Part shown: positions 18,950 through 29,763 of the stretch, one piece after another
Position numbering within the stretch: position 1 is the first letter of the stretch
Layout: each line of letters starts with the position of its first letter
Assembly: GCA_003427395.1 (NCBI GenBank)
Contig: BFEA01000113.1
Coordinates: 2,845,086-2,878,064 of the forward strand
Source of the DNA: Chara braunii
Taxonomy: Eukaryota; Streptophyta; Charophyceae; Charales; Characeae
DNA: 32,979 bases
Direction: 5' to 3'
Notes under the pieces: model-generated
What the model saw: only the letters and a program-made list of their open reading frames with translations
Database searches by the model: none
Told to the model about the DNA's origin: nothing
Position numbers and translations under genes: made by a program

Positions 18950-19611
18950 AGTTAAGTTGCTGACTCCGACGGATGACGAAGTCGCTCTATCCTTGCCTGA
19001 TCTGAGACGCGCGCTAGGGAGTCAACATCTGCGCCAACCGCTGGGTGCGCAGCCAACGAGGTGGAAGAAATCGAGTGATGGGAACCACCTGCGGGTCCAC
19101 CATCCACCAACAATGATCTGCTGCAGGGCAGCTGTTCGCCACCCGCGAGCTGCAGAGAGGGGTTTTGAGTGTCAGCATGCCAGTCGGGACCGGAAAAGAT
19201 GTGAACTGTGTCCGGACGGAGCGACACAGGGCGCGGTAGGGAGGCCCGCAGCGGTGCAAACAGCACAAATGTGTGCATGAAACCCTTCTCCACTTCGGCC
19301 TTCAAATCTTTCATTTGAACAATCTGTTATCACCAAGGTCTGCAGCGGGACCTGTTTTACCTGGGCTCACGCCGCGTGCTGCACAGCAGGCCCTGCATTC
19401 TCTTACTAGTGGCAGATTCAGAATAGCCGTGATGGTTGAACATAGGTTGCGCACTTCAGTACCATCCATCTGTGGGGGCATGCGGCGTAAGTCAAGGTCA
19501 TGTACAACTATTTGAAGATCCGGAGACTTGGTAATTTCCCAAGTTGTAGCCTTGAGAGGCAACCTCTGCAGTAGGCTGGTACCAGTCCCCAGGGCAGCAG
19601 GCGACACAAAC
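18950..19611. other. Non-coding, weak repeat homology
   Basis: No supportable gene. 19085-19330 shares diverged ordered blocks with 10955-11060, such as CTCCACTTCGGCCTTCAAA. A small hairpin TTCAAAT-CTTTC-ATTTGAA lies near 19300-19318. Confidence 0.4.
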
Positions 19612-19770
19612 AGGTCTAACTCAATTGGTATACCCACGAACTGTTGAAAAACGGGCCCCTGTTCGAACTCCACTGGATGCAGATCAGCAAGACACTACCA
19701 ACTGCTCCGCTGTTGCCAGTTGGTATCCCTTGGGACATCCCTTAAAATTGGAATTAGTATGGCCCCTGCA
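19612..19770 (+). repeat. tRNA-like/U6-like composite, unit 2
   Basis: A-box-like TCTAACTCAATTGGTATAC (19615-19633) and B-box-like TGTTCGAACTCC (19660-19671) have normal tRNA spacing. An 8-bp hairpin ACCAACTG (19697-19704)/CAGTTGGT (19717-19724) follows. Then comes a U6-like part, TCCCTTGGGACATC, AAAATTGGAA and TTAGTATGGCCCCTGCA (19726-19770). The U6 part lacks the ACAGAGA segment, which looks deleted between AAAATTGGAA and TTAG. Confidence 0.6.
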
Positions 19771-19796
19771 TTGGTTCCGGGCCGGGTTATACTACC

Positions 19797-20024
19797 CAAG
19801 AGCTTAGCTCAATGGGCATACTCATGAACACCCTGGACTGTTGAACTGCGCACTCCGCTGAAAACAAATGGGTAAAAGGCAGCGACAGTGAAGTATCTAG
19901 GGCCAGCCACTTTCTGTGGGAATATCCCATTGCTGGACCCACGGGTTAGTCCTTCGGGACATCTATTAAAACTGAAATGATACATAGAAGGTTAGCATGG
20001 CCCCTGCGCAAGAATGACACGCAG
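19797..20024 (+). repeat. tRNA-like/U6-like composite, unit 3
   Basis: A-box-like TTAGCTCAATGGGCATAC (19804-19821) and a degraded B box (GTTGAACTGCGCACTCC), then GTGGG.../...CCCAC pairing, then the longest U6-like part (19949-20024). The junction ACCCAAGAGCTTAGCTCA echoes unit 1, suggesting a repeated joined unit and not a chance neighbour. Confidence 0.6.
19949..20024 (+). pseudogene. U6 snRNA-derived sequence
   Basis: U6 snRNA is the catalytic core RNA of the spliceosome. Seen here are the 5' stem-loop GTCC-TTCG-GGAC, then ATC and TTAAAACTGAAATGATACA. TTAGCATGGCCCCTGCGCAA (AGC triad and internal stem-loop start) and GATGACACGC-like AATGACACGC follow. The ACAGAGA box reads ACATAGA, and no T-run terminator follows GACACGCA. 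The altered essential box and the missing terminator argue for a pseudogene or SINE part, not a working gene. The match to U6 rests on family knowledge, without a search. Confidence 0.8.
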
Positions 20025-20811
20025 ATCTGGGACTGTACCCAACTATGTTGGCTGTTTCCCTGGTTTGGGCCTTGCGAGACTTGATCCCGTGACCGGTAAT
20101 TTTTTTTATTTTTTTTTTGGGTTGCTAGGCCTGATCTTCAGACCGTAGCCAAATAACCTCTACTTGACAGTCCTGGGCCTTCAGCCTAGCTGTTTTGTCC
20201 CTTCCTGCTCTTCTGAGAGATGGGTAGGCCCGTAGGTCTATTTTTCTTTTTTTTTGTTTCTCTCTCTTTTCTCTTTTTGTTTTTTGTATAGGTTCCCATC
20301 TAGGTGCATGTAGGCAGATCTGGAAAGATTAACCGTAGATGTTAGCTATCTGGATGGTCAGATATGTTAGTAAGGTGACAAGAGTGCCTTAGTAGAAGAA
20401 ATCAGGTAGAAAAGGCTGGTGGCCGCTCAGTCTACCTTTCTACTAGTGAGCTGGTGGAGACAACGGTTGCTTCGCTGCGCTATTCTTTTGAGAGCATGTA
20501 CGCAGGGCATCTCCCTCTTGCGCTGCTGATGGCCATAGCTGGGTACGGGTAGCTCTATTGATGACAGAACAGGGCACGGCGCTCGAGTGCAGGTGAACAC
20601 TTTTTCATAGTCATGTGCTTGCTGGGGTAAGGACAGCAGCCACCAAAGCCGCACTTCACGTAGCTCGTCTCCAACGTGGCAGATCTCCACCTCCATAGAG
20701 TTGTTGTTCTTCGTCATCATCCTAGGAGTTTCGCTCCCTTGGTAAAGTGAGCACCTCATCTACAGTGGGCGGGAGAAAGAGGAAGCAGAACTGTTAAAAG
20801 AGCATGCATGA
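20025..20811. other. Non-coding stretch, nothing recognised
   Basis: No supportable gene. T-rich tracts lie at 20100-20120 and 20240-20290. A 110-codon minus-strand open frame at 20427-20759 has no recognisable domain and no repeat support. Confidence 0.4.
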
Positions 20812-21207
20812 ACCTGACCGGGATCCGGTCCAGGTACGTGAAGGTGTGAAAGGGAAAGTGACGAAGGTGGGCAGTAGATACAGCGACGGGGAGAGAGGTG
20901 GCCAATAAGAGACGAGAGAGGAAATAACGTATCTCACTCAATTTTTAATGAAATTGAGTGAGTAAAGAGGCTAATCGGAGGTTTTGGGGCTTTCCTGATC
21001 AGATGGCCGCATCAGATTTTGAATCTGAGCAGTGGATTTTGAGCTATCAGAGGTAAAGGCTGCGTGAAAATCTCCGCCACAATACTGAATGTCGCAATGT
21101 ATCTCCCCTTGTGTTGACAAAAGATTCATTTTTCGAATTTGCTCAATCTGGTGAATAGTGCGGCAGGCTGATGGATCATACTAGTGTGTGTGTGTGTGTG
21201 TGTGTGC

Positions 21208-21268
<61 letters not shown>

Positions 21269-21500
21269 GGAGAAGGGAAGAGTGCATAACTCGCCCGATT
21301 CTTGACGGAATCAGGCGAGAGAAGATGCAAACCTGATACATTGGGCTTAGGCGAACTCAAATTTGAGGTCAGATTAGCATTAATTTTAGTATAGAAGTAG
21401 CTAAATCGAAAAAACGCTGCGCGGAGGTGCCGAGAGAGAGCGGAAGTGGTGAGGGAAAAGAAGATATCTCGCTCGTTCCTCAATGGAATCGAGCAAATAA
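20812..21500 (+). repeat. H-family hairpin repeats, block 2
   Basis: Hairpins are ACCTG-ACCGG-GAT-CCGGT-C-CAGGT (20812-20835), CTCACTCAATTT (20933-20944)/AAATTGAGTGAG (20951-20962; 12 bp perfect, loop TTAATG), CTCGCCCGATTC/GAATCAGGCGAG (21290-21319; loop TTGACG, one mismatch) and GCTCGTTCC/GGAATCGAGC (21471-21494; loop TCAAT, one bulge). Arms differ at many places from block 1 but remain complementary, while the six-base loop keeps its form. Confidence 0.8.
21184..21266. repeat. (TG)n(AG)n compound microsatellite
   Basis: TG tract to 21230 with one CG interruption, then an AG tract. It is the mirror orientation of the tract at 5706-5776. It sits just upstream of an H hairpin. Confidence 0.95.
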
Positions 21501-23834
21501 GGAGTTGATTACGGGGTTTTGAGAAATTACGAGTATGATGGTAGCATTAGTTTTCGCAGGAAGTTGGTAGATTACTCGGCATAGGTTATTGGAGCTGCGC
21601 AGTCAGCCGTGAGAAAGGTCGGGCGTGGTGATGATAGAGCTATGATAGGGAGCCAGAAAGGACTGAGACGGGAGACTGAGGAGAATGTCACAACAGGAAG
21701 GAGGATTGTAGGAAGCAAGGACGGAGCATGAGGAAGGGGTATGGACGACAACACCGTGAGGAGAATTTTATCATAATATGGTAACGTACTTAGTCACTTT
21801 CCAGCGGAAGATTCATTTGCATTTTCAGACGTTTTACCGACCAGAGTAATGTGAAACAGGCTGCGGAGCTGGAGATTTGGCTATTGCGGGTGCGTTTGCT
21901 CATAGTCAGTTGTTGGCAGCCCCTACTCGCCCGTAGTTTCTCGGCTCCGTTATGTAGCAAGAGACTTATGAACCTGGCTGTCAGGTTGGCCAGGTGCATT
22001 AGAAAGGATGAGGACGATCTCCACCCCGGTTTGTTCATAAGAGCTAGCCTCCGAGTGCAGTGGCAGGAAGCTCTGTCGATGTATACACAAGGGGCGGAAG
22101 CTGTCGAGATACCTTCGTAAGTTTATTGCGAATCTATTCTCGTTTTGTACATTTGGTGGATGGAGGACCAGTCCCGTAATGGAGCATGTTGTTGAACCCA
22201 TTGCCTGTTGATTTACTGTCCGCGATGGGGTTGTGTTCAACCCGCTGTTAACTCTGCCTTCGTTTTTGGGGTTCGACTTGCTGTTCTGCTAACTAGGAGC
22301 GTTGTCTTGGTGTAGTCATGCCCTGGGGGCTGCAGCATGCAGTAAAAAGGATCGTTATACTTACCTGGTCGAGGTTGACAAACCGCAGGGCAGGATCCGC
22401 CTGCGCCTTGCCATTGGGACTGGGCCCTGGAGGCAGAACAGGCGATGCGGGTTAAACTAGGGGCCAAGTTACAGTGCCAAGCTACATATATCTGGGAGTT
22501 GTTGTTGCTGATGTTACCAGGTGACGTCGACCGCTACAACTGTAGTTAGGAAGGCTGTGTGATTGTCGTCCGGATACTGATCAGTTTATGCCGCTGAAGG
22601 TGACCGGTGTACACCTAGACTGACGTTCTGTTTGCTGTTTCTATTCATTCATAGGTGTCATACCTGTGCATTGGTTTTTGGGTGGCTGTTAGCGTTTTGG
22701 GGGTGCAGACAGGCTGTGACACTGTGGGCCAAGAGACTAGTGAATCCTTCGCACATACTGTCGTTCGGAGAGAGTGGTGACACTTGTAGTCTCAAAGAGG
22801 TGAAGCGGGTAGCTGTCGAGCTGATGTGTTACTGTGTGTTGCTGAGTTCTTGCTGTTTTGGGAGCCGCAATGATAGGTAGCTCGTGCGAGAGTTCTGATC
22901 GGACTACAGGCGGCTAGGCCAACAATACAGCAGTACCTTCAAATTGTGTGGCCTCAGTTGTTGTGCGGTCTACAGCCTACTGCTGTGCGCAGACGCTGTG
23001 TTTGTAATGAAATTGAACTGACAAGGCTTGCTATATTCCGCTGTGCACCTAACTGCGTATCTGTTGAGTACCTACCGTGCGCCCAAAGTGCTGACTACTG
23101 GTGGAGCGAGCTGCCATTACACACAAGCTGGGCACTGTTACGGTGGTAAGCGTTGTTGCTGAGCAGGGCACAGACTGGGCGCTGTTACTGTGTTGAGCAT
23201 TGGAGCTGTTGCTGTGAAGGGCGTTGTTCCCAGTTGTGCATCACTGCGGAGCAGGCACTGTTCCTTGCAGTGCACTGCTGTAGAGCAGGACGCGGTTGCT
23301 GCTGTGGGTTATTGCCGTACTGGGGACTATCCCTCGCAGTGCATTACTGCAATACACCGGTACTATTTCTCTTGACGACGGAGCCGCTGTTGCGATTTAG
23401 AGTCTTTCAGGGAGCTGTTAATTGGAGTTTTGGCCAAGACCGGATTATTTTCTCTGCGTTTCCTGGCCACCATTACGGGGCCCTCATGAGTGGAAGACTT
23501 CAAGGCCCTCTCCTGCGAGTCTGAGCGCACCCCTCCAGTATCTGAGAGTCTTAATGATTTTTTTTCTGCCTTTCTCAGTCTAAGTCTAGTCCTTTGGTTA
23601 CAAGAGGAAGGCGGTAGGCGGGATTGAAACCCGTAGGACCGCGCCAAGGCCTCTGTGGGACGTTCGCCCCACCGATTGCGGGAGCTCTGCCGGAGCCCAG
23701 GCGGGGTTATGGAGGCAGGGAACTTCAGGTACATCTTCGTTAACCTGTGTGATCCCTTGCCCTAACCTTTATCCTTGGGCTACTTGAACACAACTATGTG
23801 AGGTTATTACTTCTTACTTTTGTTATGTATGTCA
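21413..23834 (+). repeat. 2.4 kb duplicated segment, unit a
   Basis: Matches 23836-26256 at a nearly constant offset of 2423 bp, with scattered substitutions and small indels (for example a 5-bp insertion in unit b near 25149). It carries an H hairpin (21471), the hairpin ACCTGGC (21972-21978)/GCCAGGT (21989-21995), GC-rich CTGTTG-type degenerate repeats (23140-23350) and the left module of the composite element (23466-23830), which is cut at the N. Open frames of 60-123 codons occur, but the longest are not kept intact in both units. Confidence 0.85.
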
Positions 23835-23835
23835 N
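23835..23835. other. Unresolved base at a repeat junction
   Basis: A single N exactly between the two duplicated units, a sign of an assembly join. Confidence 0.95.
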
Positions 23836-26256
23836 AACGCTGCGCGGAGGTGCCGAGAGAGAGCGGAAGTGGTGAGGGAAAAGGAGATATCTGGCTCGTT
23901 CCTCAACGGAATTGAGCAAATAAGGACTTGATTACGGGATTTTGAGACATTACGAGTATGATGGTAGCATTAGTTTTCGCAGGAAGTTGGTAGATTAGTT
24001 GGCATAGGTTATTGGAGCTGCACGGTCAGCCGTGAGAAAGGTCGGGCGTGGTGATGATAGAGCTATGATAGGGAGCCAGAAAGGACTGAGACGGGAGGCT
24101 AAGGAGAATGTCACAACAGGAAGGAGGATTGTAGGAAGCAAGGACGGAGCATGAGGAAGGGGTATGGACGACAACACCGTGAGGAGAATTTTATCATAAT
24201 ATGGTAACGTACTTAGTCATTTTCCAGCGGGAGATTCATTCGAATTTTCAGTCGTTTTACCGACCAGAGTTATGTGAAACAGGCTGCGGAGCTGGAAATT
24301 TAGCTATTGCGGGTGCGTTTGCTCATGGTCAGTTGTTGGCAGCCCCTACTCGCCCGTAGTTTCTCGGCTCCGTTATGCAGCAAGAGGCTTATGAACCTGG
24401 CTGTCAGGTTGGCTAGGTGCATTAGAAAGAATGAGGACGATCTCCACCCTGGTTTGTTCATAAGAGCTAGCCTCCGAGTGCACTGGCAGGGAGCTCTGTC
24501 GATGTATACACAAGGGGCGGAAGCTGTCGAAATACCTTCGTAAGTTTATTGCGAATCTATTCTCGTTTTGTACATTTTGTGGATGGAGGACCAGTCCCGT
24601 AATGGAGCATGCTCTTGAACCGATTGCATGTTGATTTACTGTCCGCGATGGGGTTGTGCTCGACCCGCTGTTAACTCTGCCTTCGTTTTTGGGGTTCGAC
24701 TTGCTGTTCTGCTAACTGGGAGTGTTGTCTTGGTGTAGTCATGCCCTGGGGGCTGCAGCGTGCAATAAAAAGGATCGGTATACTTACAAGGTCGAGGTTG
24801 ATAAACCGCAGGGCAGGATCCGCCTACGCCTTGCCATTGGGACTGACCCCAGGAGGCAGAACAAGCGATGCGGGTTAAACCAAGGGCCAAGTTACAGTGT
24901 CAAGCTACGTATATCTGGGAGTTGTTGCCGCTGATGTTACCAGGTGACGTCGATCGCTACAGCTGTAGTTAGGAAGGCTGTGTGATCGCCGTCCGGATAC
25001 TGATCAGTTTATGCCACTGAAGGTGACCGGTGTACACCTGGACTGACATTCCGTTTGCTGTTTCTATTCGTTCATAGGTGTCATACCTGAGCATTGGTTC
25101 TTGGGTGGCTGTTAGCGTTTCGGGGGTGCAGACAGGCTGTGACACTCAACTGTGGGCCAAAAGGCCAGTGAATCCTTCGGACATACTGTTGTTCGGAGAG
25201 AGTGGTGACACTTGTAGTCTGAGAGAGGTGAAGTGGGTAGCTGTCGAACTGCTGTATTACTATGTGTTGCTGAGTTCTTGCTGTTTTGGGAGCCACAATG
25301 ATAGGTAGTTCGTGGGAGAGTTCTGATCGGACTACAGGCGGCTAGGCCAACCATACAACAGTACCTTCAAATTGTGTGGCCTCAGTTGCTGCGCGGTCTA
25401 CAGCCTACTGCTGTGCGCAGACGCTGTGTTTGTAATGAATATTGAACTGACAAGGCTTGCTATACTCCGCTGTGCACCTAACTGCGTATCTGTTGAGTAC
25501 CTACCATGCGCCCAAAGTGCTGACTACTGGTGGAGCGAGCTGCCACTATACACAAGCTGGGCACCGTTATAGTGGTAAGCGTTGTTGATGAGCAGGGCAC
25601 AGACTGGGCACTGTTAATGTGCTGAGCATTGCAGCTGTTGCTGTGAAGGGCGTTGTTCCCAGTTGTGCATCACTGCGGAGCAGACACTGTTCCTTGCAGT
25701 GCACTGCTGTAGAGCAGGACGCGGTTGCTGTTGTGGGTTATTGACCGTACTGGGGACTGTCCCTCGCAGTGCATTACTGCAGTACACCGGTACTATTTCT
25801 CTTGACGACAGAGTCGCTGTTGCAATTTAGAGTCTTTAAGGGAGCTGTTAATTGGAGTTTTGGCCAAGACTGGATTATTTTCTCTGCGTTTCCTGACCAT
25901 CATTGCGGGGCCCTCAGGCGAGTCAAGGCTTCAAGGCCCTCTCACGCGAGTCTGAGAGCACCCATCTGAGAGACTGACTTATTCTCTTTCTGCCCTTCTC
26001 AGTCTCAGTCTAGTCTATTGGTGCCGAGAGGAAGGCGTCAGGCGGGATTGCAACCCGTAGGTCCGTGCCAAGGCCTCTGTGGGAGGTTGCCCCACCGATT
26101 GCGGGAGCTCTGCCGGAGCCCAGGCGGGGTTCTGGAGGCAAAGAACTTCAGGTATATCTTCGTTAACCTGTGTGATCCCTTCCCCTAACCTTTATCCTTG
26201 GGCTACTTGAACAAAACTATGTGATGTTATTACTTCTTACTTTTGTTATGTATGTA
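23836..26256 (+). repeat. 2.4 kb duplicated segment, unit b
   Basis: Second copy of the segment. H hairpin GCTCGTTCC/GGAATTGAGC (23894-23917) has one G-C pair of unit a turned into a G-T wobble. Likewise ACCTGGC/GCTAGGT near 24395 keeps pairing through a wobble. Unit b runs on directly into composite element copy 3, whose left module forms its right end. Confidence 0.85.
25896..26150 (+). repeat. Left module of element copy 3
   Basis: Same blocks as 13866-14135 and 23466-23734, including GGGATTGCAACCCGTAGG with its B-box-like core. Confidence 0.6.
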
Positions 26257-26439
26257 AGGAGATGCTCAGCGAAAGAGTAAATAAACAGTTATATATGAGA
26301 GATCAGATAACTCCTTGAGAGAATTCAGACAAACGTAAATTGGGAAAGGCGGGAGGAAGGCGTTATGCATGCGTTTTGACCGGGTTAACCCGAGGTAATG
26401 CCCCTCCGGGTGAATATGAGCTCAGTGTTATGTTTTATT

Positions 26440-27590
26440 GAGGTTTTCTGATCTGAATGAGTGGCTCTTATGGCTGATCTACCCGGGAGGGATAGGATCA
26501 GTCGCTGTTTTATTTGAGGGTTTCTGAACAGGAGGACGGGCACCCCGGGTGGGGAAGGCTCAGAATCCTGGTGTTTATTTTAATGAGTTGAGGTGCGTGT
26601 TTTCTTATGAGGGAGTAACGACATAAGACTAAGCGTACCCTAGGGTTAGGGCGGCATAGTCATGAGCCACGAATTAACTGGTTAACCAAAAGTATAAATT
26701 TTGATATATATATTTTATTGAACTTATACTTCTGACAGACGGGCACCCCGGGTGGGGAAAGCCAGTCAGTAAGTCAGGTAGAACTAAGGAAGAGAGAAAG
26801 AGGTGAAGAGTAAAACAAAGGTAACTGGGCAGACTGAACGTACCCTAGGGTTAGGGCGGTTCAGTTATATGCTCGTGATAACACTAAGGAGCAGAGAGTT
26901 AGTATAAATCTGTTTTATTTTCCCTTCTAGACATGAGGCAGGATCGGAAGTTTCATTATTGAAAAGGTTCGATCGACTGCTTAATAAGAGAAGAAAAAAC
27001 ATAAAGTCTATGAAAATATTTGTACCTTATTTTCTGTTGTATGGCTAACTAGGCGTACCCTAGGGTTAGGGCGGCCTAACGATAAGCCTTTGTCGTTTAA
27101 AGTAAGTTGGACGTACCCTAGGGTTAGTGCAACCTGATCACATTGCCTTATGTAACTTAAATTGTATGGCTAACTAGGCGTACCCTAGGGTTAGGGCGGC
27201 CTAGTGATATGCTTTTGTCGTAGATGTATTGTGGGTTGGACGTACCCTAGGGTTAGGGCGGTCCAACTTTTTGTCGTTTGTATTTATGTTCAGGCAAGCT
27301 AGACCTACCTCTGGGTAGGGATGGTCTAGAATGATGCCGTATGTAACTTTGTTTAAAGCAGATTGGGCACACCCTAGGGTTAGGGCAGCCCAGTTCTATG
27401 TTTTTTTTGTCGTCAGTTAGGCAGAAGTCAGACGTACCTTAGGGTTAGGGCGGTCTGGTCATATGCCTTATGTGTACAGTTCATGTTATGTTGGGCATAC
27501 CCTAGGGTTAGGGCAGTCCAAATGTGCGTATTTTACTTGTGTACCTAGGCAAGTCAGACATACCCTAGGGTTAGGGCCTTGTCTGACCAT
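26440..27590 (+). repeat. CCCTAGGG-core hairpin array, copy 3
   Basis: About a dozen hairpins. Most share the core CCCTA-GGGT-TAGGG, flanked by GTA and CG. Stem arms: GACTAAGC/GCATAGTC (26627, one mismatch), ACTGAAC/GTTCAGT (26833, 26859), TAGGC/GCCTA (27050), ACTAGGC/GCCTAGT (27173, 27199), GTTGGAC/GTCCAAC (27235, 27261), CTAGACC/GGTCTAG (27299, 27323; altered core), ATTGGGC/GCCCAGT (27362, one wobble), GTCAGAC/GTCTGGT (27427, 27453; wobbles), TTGGGC/GTCCAA (27491, 27516), GTCAGACA/TGTCTGAC (27553, 27580). One unit (27106) is broken. Two earlier units share the core GGGCACCCCGGGTGGGG with outer TTCTGA/TCAGAA (26520) and CTGAC/GTCAG (26731). A related hairpin is near 26473-26502. Confidence 0.9.
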
Positions 27591-27954
27591 ATGCCATAGG
27601 AGAGGGGGACTTAAAAGGGGAAGAACTGAGTGATCTAACGAACTACTTGGCTCAAATTAATGTGGGATTGAGAGAGATATTTGGTTATGCCTGCTTGTGG
27701 GCTCACACTTGGGGCATCTCTTTGATAGGCTAGTTGCTTTAGATGCTCGTTGAGTGCTAGAGCTATAGGCAGGTAGGATGAATGATGGGAAGGAAAACTT
27801 GGGATAAGATAGGACTGACTCTACTAGGAGTCAGGATCAGTGTTATCGCACAGCCTCATCAAGAGGTCGTACAGATTATCGCTGATTCTACCTTCCAAGT
27901 AAGTGTCAGAAGTTAGTCCCAAGTATAGTTCTGCCTTGTCTTTTCAGTTTCAGC

Positions 27955-28105
27955 TTTGTATAAATCTTGGCAACCTCTTGTTCCTATGGGAAGCGCTGCC
28001 GAAATTTATACAAATTTGAAAGAGTTAGTCATTTTTGGACTCGTAGAGATTCTGGAAAGTCACTTTTCCTACGGGAAGCGCTGCCGAAATTTCACAGAAT
28101 TTAGG
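27955..28105 (+). repeat. Long A-type hairpins, copy 3
   Basis: TTTGTATAAATCTTGGCA (27955-27972) and TGCCGAAATTTATACAAA (27997-28014) form an 18-nt arm pair with one mismatch and one wobble. A second, weaker unit lies at about 28040-28100. The B units present in copies 1 and 2 are absent. Confidence 0.8.
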
Positions 28106-28363
28106 GAGTTAGATTATATTTTAGTTAAGAGAGACTTGACAAATTCACCCTTGATAGGGTGCCAAATTTTCTCAGAGTTTTGGCATTAGTGAGGGAAGCT
28201 GAACGTGAGACTGATAGAGGAGCTAGGGTACGAATTGAGGAACTATTCTCTACTTTTGTTGAACATAGTAGTGGTTCTCTTTGACCTGTACTATGATGCA
28301 AGTTTTCACATTCGATTGAAGGCTCGAATTGTTCGACCTGATTCTACGAAAGGATCACTCTTT

Positions 28364-28401
28364 TGTTATCACTGATAACAGGTCGGTTACCGATTCGTCG
28401 G
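28364..28401 (+). repeat. TTATC palindrome plus TTCG-loop hairpin, copy 3
   Basis: TGTTATC-ACT-GATAACA (28364-28380) and CCGA-TTCG-TCGG (28390-28401), as in copy 1. Confidence 0.8.
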
Positions 28402-29099
28402 TTTACGACTCAACTTTCCTATTTTTCCTGCCTCTCAACCTAAGGCATTGGCCCTTGCCAGGATTTGCGTGTTTCTTTGGGTTTTCACCCAACTTCTTTA
28501 TAAATGGTCATTTCTGAAAGACTGAGTACTTTTGTTAAGGATTGATGGGGAAATGGTTCGGCTTGAGTGCATAAGGCAGGGTGTGAGCTGCAGGAGGCTG
28601 AAAAGTTGACCCTTTTAGCGCGTGTGATGTTCTTTGAATGTTGTTTATATGATTGCAAGTATGTATGGAAGAGTCTCATTTGACTCATGATTGAGTGATT
28701 ATGTTTTGAATTCAGATGGGCAAACCACACAACTGTCGTGAGAGTGTACTACCCCACAACCTGTTGTTTGGGTGAGATTGTTCTTTTCCAGCCCGATGAT
28801 GTGATAATCAGAGTAAGCGTACGCTCGGGTAACCCTTATGGGGCTATGCGACCGCACGCTTGCGTCCTTCTATTCTCTTTGACTTCGTGTGGTAGGGCAG
28901 TTGTCCCAAGCCTGGAAACCAAGATCCTTGTCCGGGACGTCCAAGGCCCCAGACTAACATTTAAGGTATTTTCTTCCGATAGTGTTAAGAGCATTTGTTT
29001 TTCATCCTTGTTAAGGTTATTTTGTTGGAACGACAAAGTTCCGGGCAGAAGGATTAGCGTATCGCTGGTGATGCGCCAGACAACTCACCACCGCTCCGA

Positions 29100-29425
29100 A
29101 TTCCTTCCTGCCCTATGGACCATCTTACCCCGCACCCTTTGAGGTACCTCAGGGTGCAGAAGATGGTAAGGCCCTCAGGCCGGTTTTGCGCTTGCTAAAG
29201 GTTTACCCCCTTAGTGTGCGCTTCAGCCAACGCCTGAGCATCGATAGCGACCCCATGGCTCAAAAGAGACCACTCGTGTATGGGCATCACATAGTGCGCC
29301 GACATCACGACTGCGTGCGCAAATCGGCATTGTTGGTTGGCATGCGTAGGTTCTGCGTCCGCACGACTTTATACTAAACCATACGCACATCACTTACCGA
29401 TTTCCGCGCTCTAAAGTTATGGGTC
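29100..29425 (+). repeat. Diverged T repeat with two-tier hairpin
   Basis: CCATCTT (29120-29126)/AAGATGG (29160-29166) encloses GCACCCT and GAGG-TACC-TC plus AGGGTGC (29132-29157, 2-nt bulge). This occupies the place of CACTCT-GCAC-AGAGTG in T copy 2. The right half matches other T repeats (TTCTGCGTCCGCACGAC, TTTATACTAAACC, AAGTTATGGG). Confidence 0.6.
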
Positions 29426-29763
29426 ATGCGGAGAAAGCAAAAGCACGTTATGGCCAGTAGGCCCGAGCTTTGGCCGCGCGAAGCGACGCGTAGGCAAGGA
29501 ACCATCCCTAAGCGGCCTATGGGGCCTCGCGTACGAGTCTCCAACATCTCCAACGTCGGGCGGCCTATGGGCCTGATTTTGGACCTTAGTCGTGCGCACC
29601 CCTTCGCGTTGGCCTACCCCTTCCAGTTGGGACGGCTATCAGACTATCTGCGTTTGTTTCCTCCTTAAAGTCTTCGTGGTTGGACGTTGTAGTCCGTGGT
29701 AGCCGTCAAAGTCAAACCCCTTGATTTTGGCTACCACGACAACCCTAAAGTTGTCTACTCAAC

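Noticed and set aside
19949-20024. Functional U6 snRNA gene
   Set aside because: The ACAGAGA box is altered to ACATAGA and there is no T-run terminator, so it is called a derived sequence.
26627-27590. Interstitial telomere repeats
   Set aside because: TTAGGG occurs once per unit inside a palindromic core and never in tandem, so this is a hairpin core and not a telomeric array.
26440-27590. CRISPR-like array
   Set aside because: Spacing is irregular, the conserved part is a hairpin core with covarying flanks, and the setting is eukaryotic with no cas-like genes.
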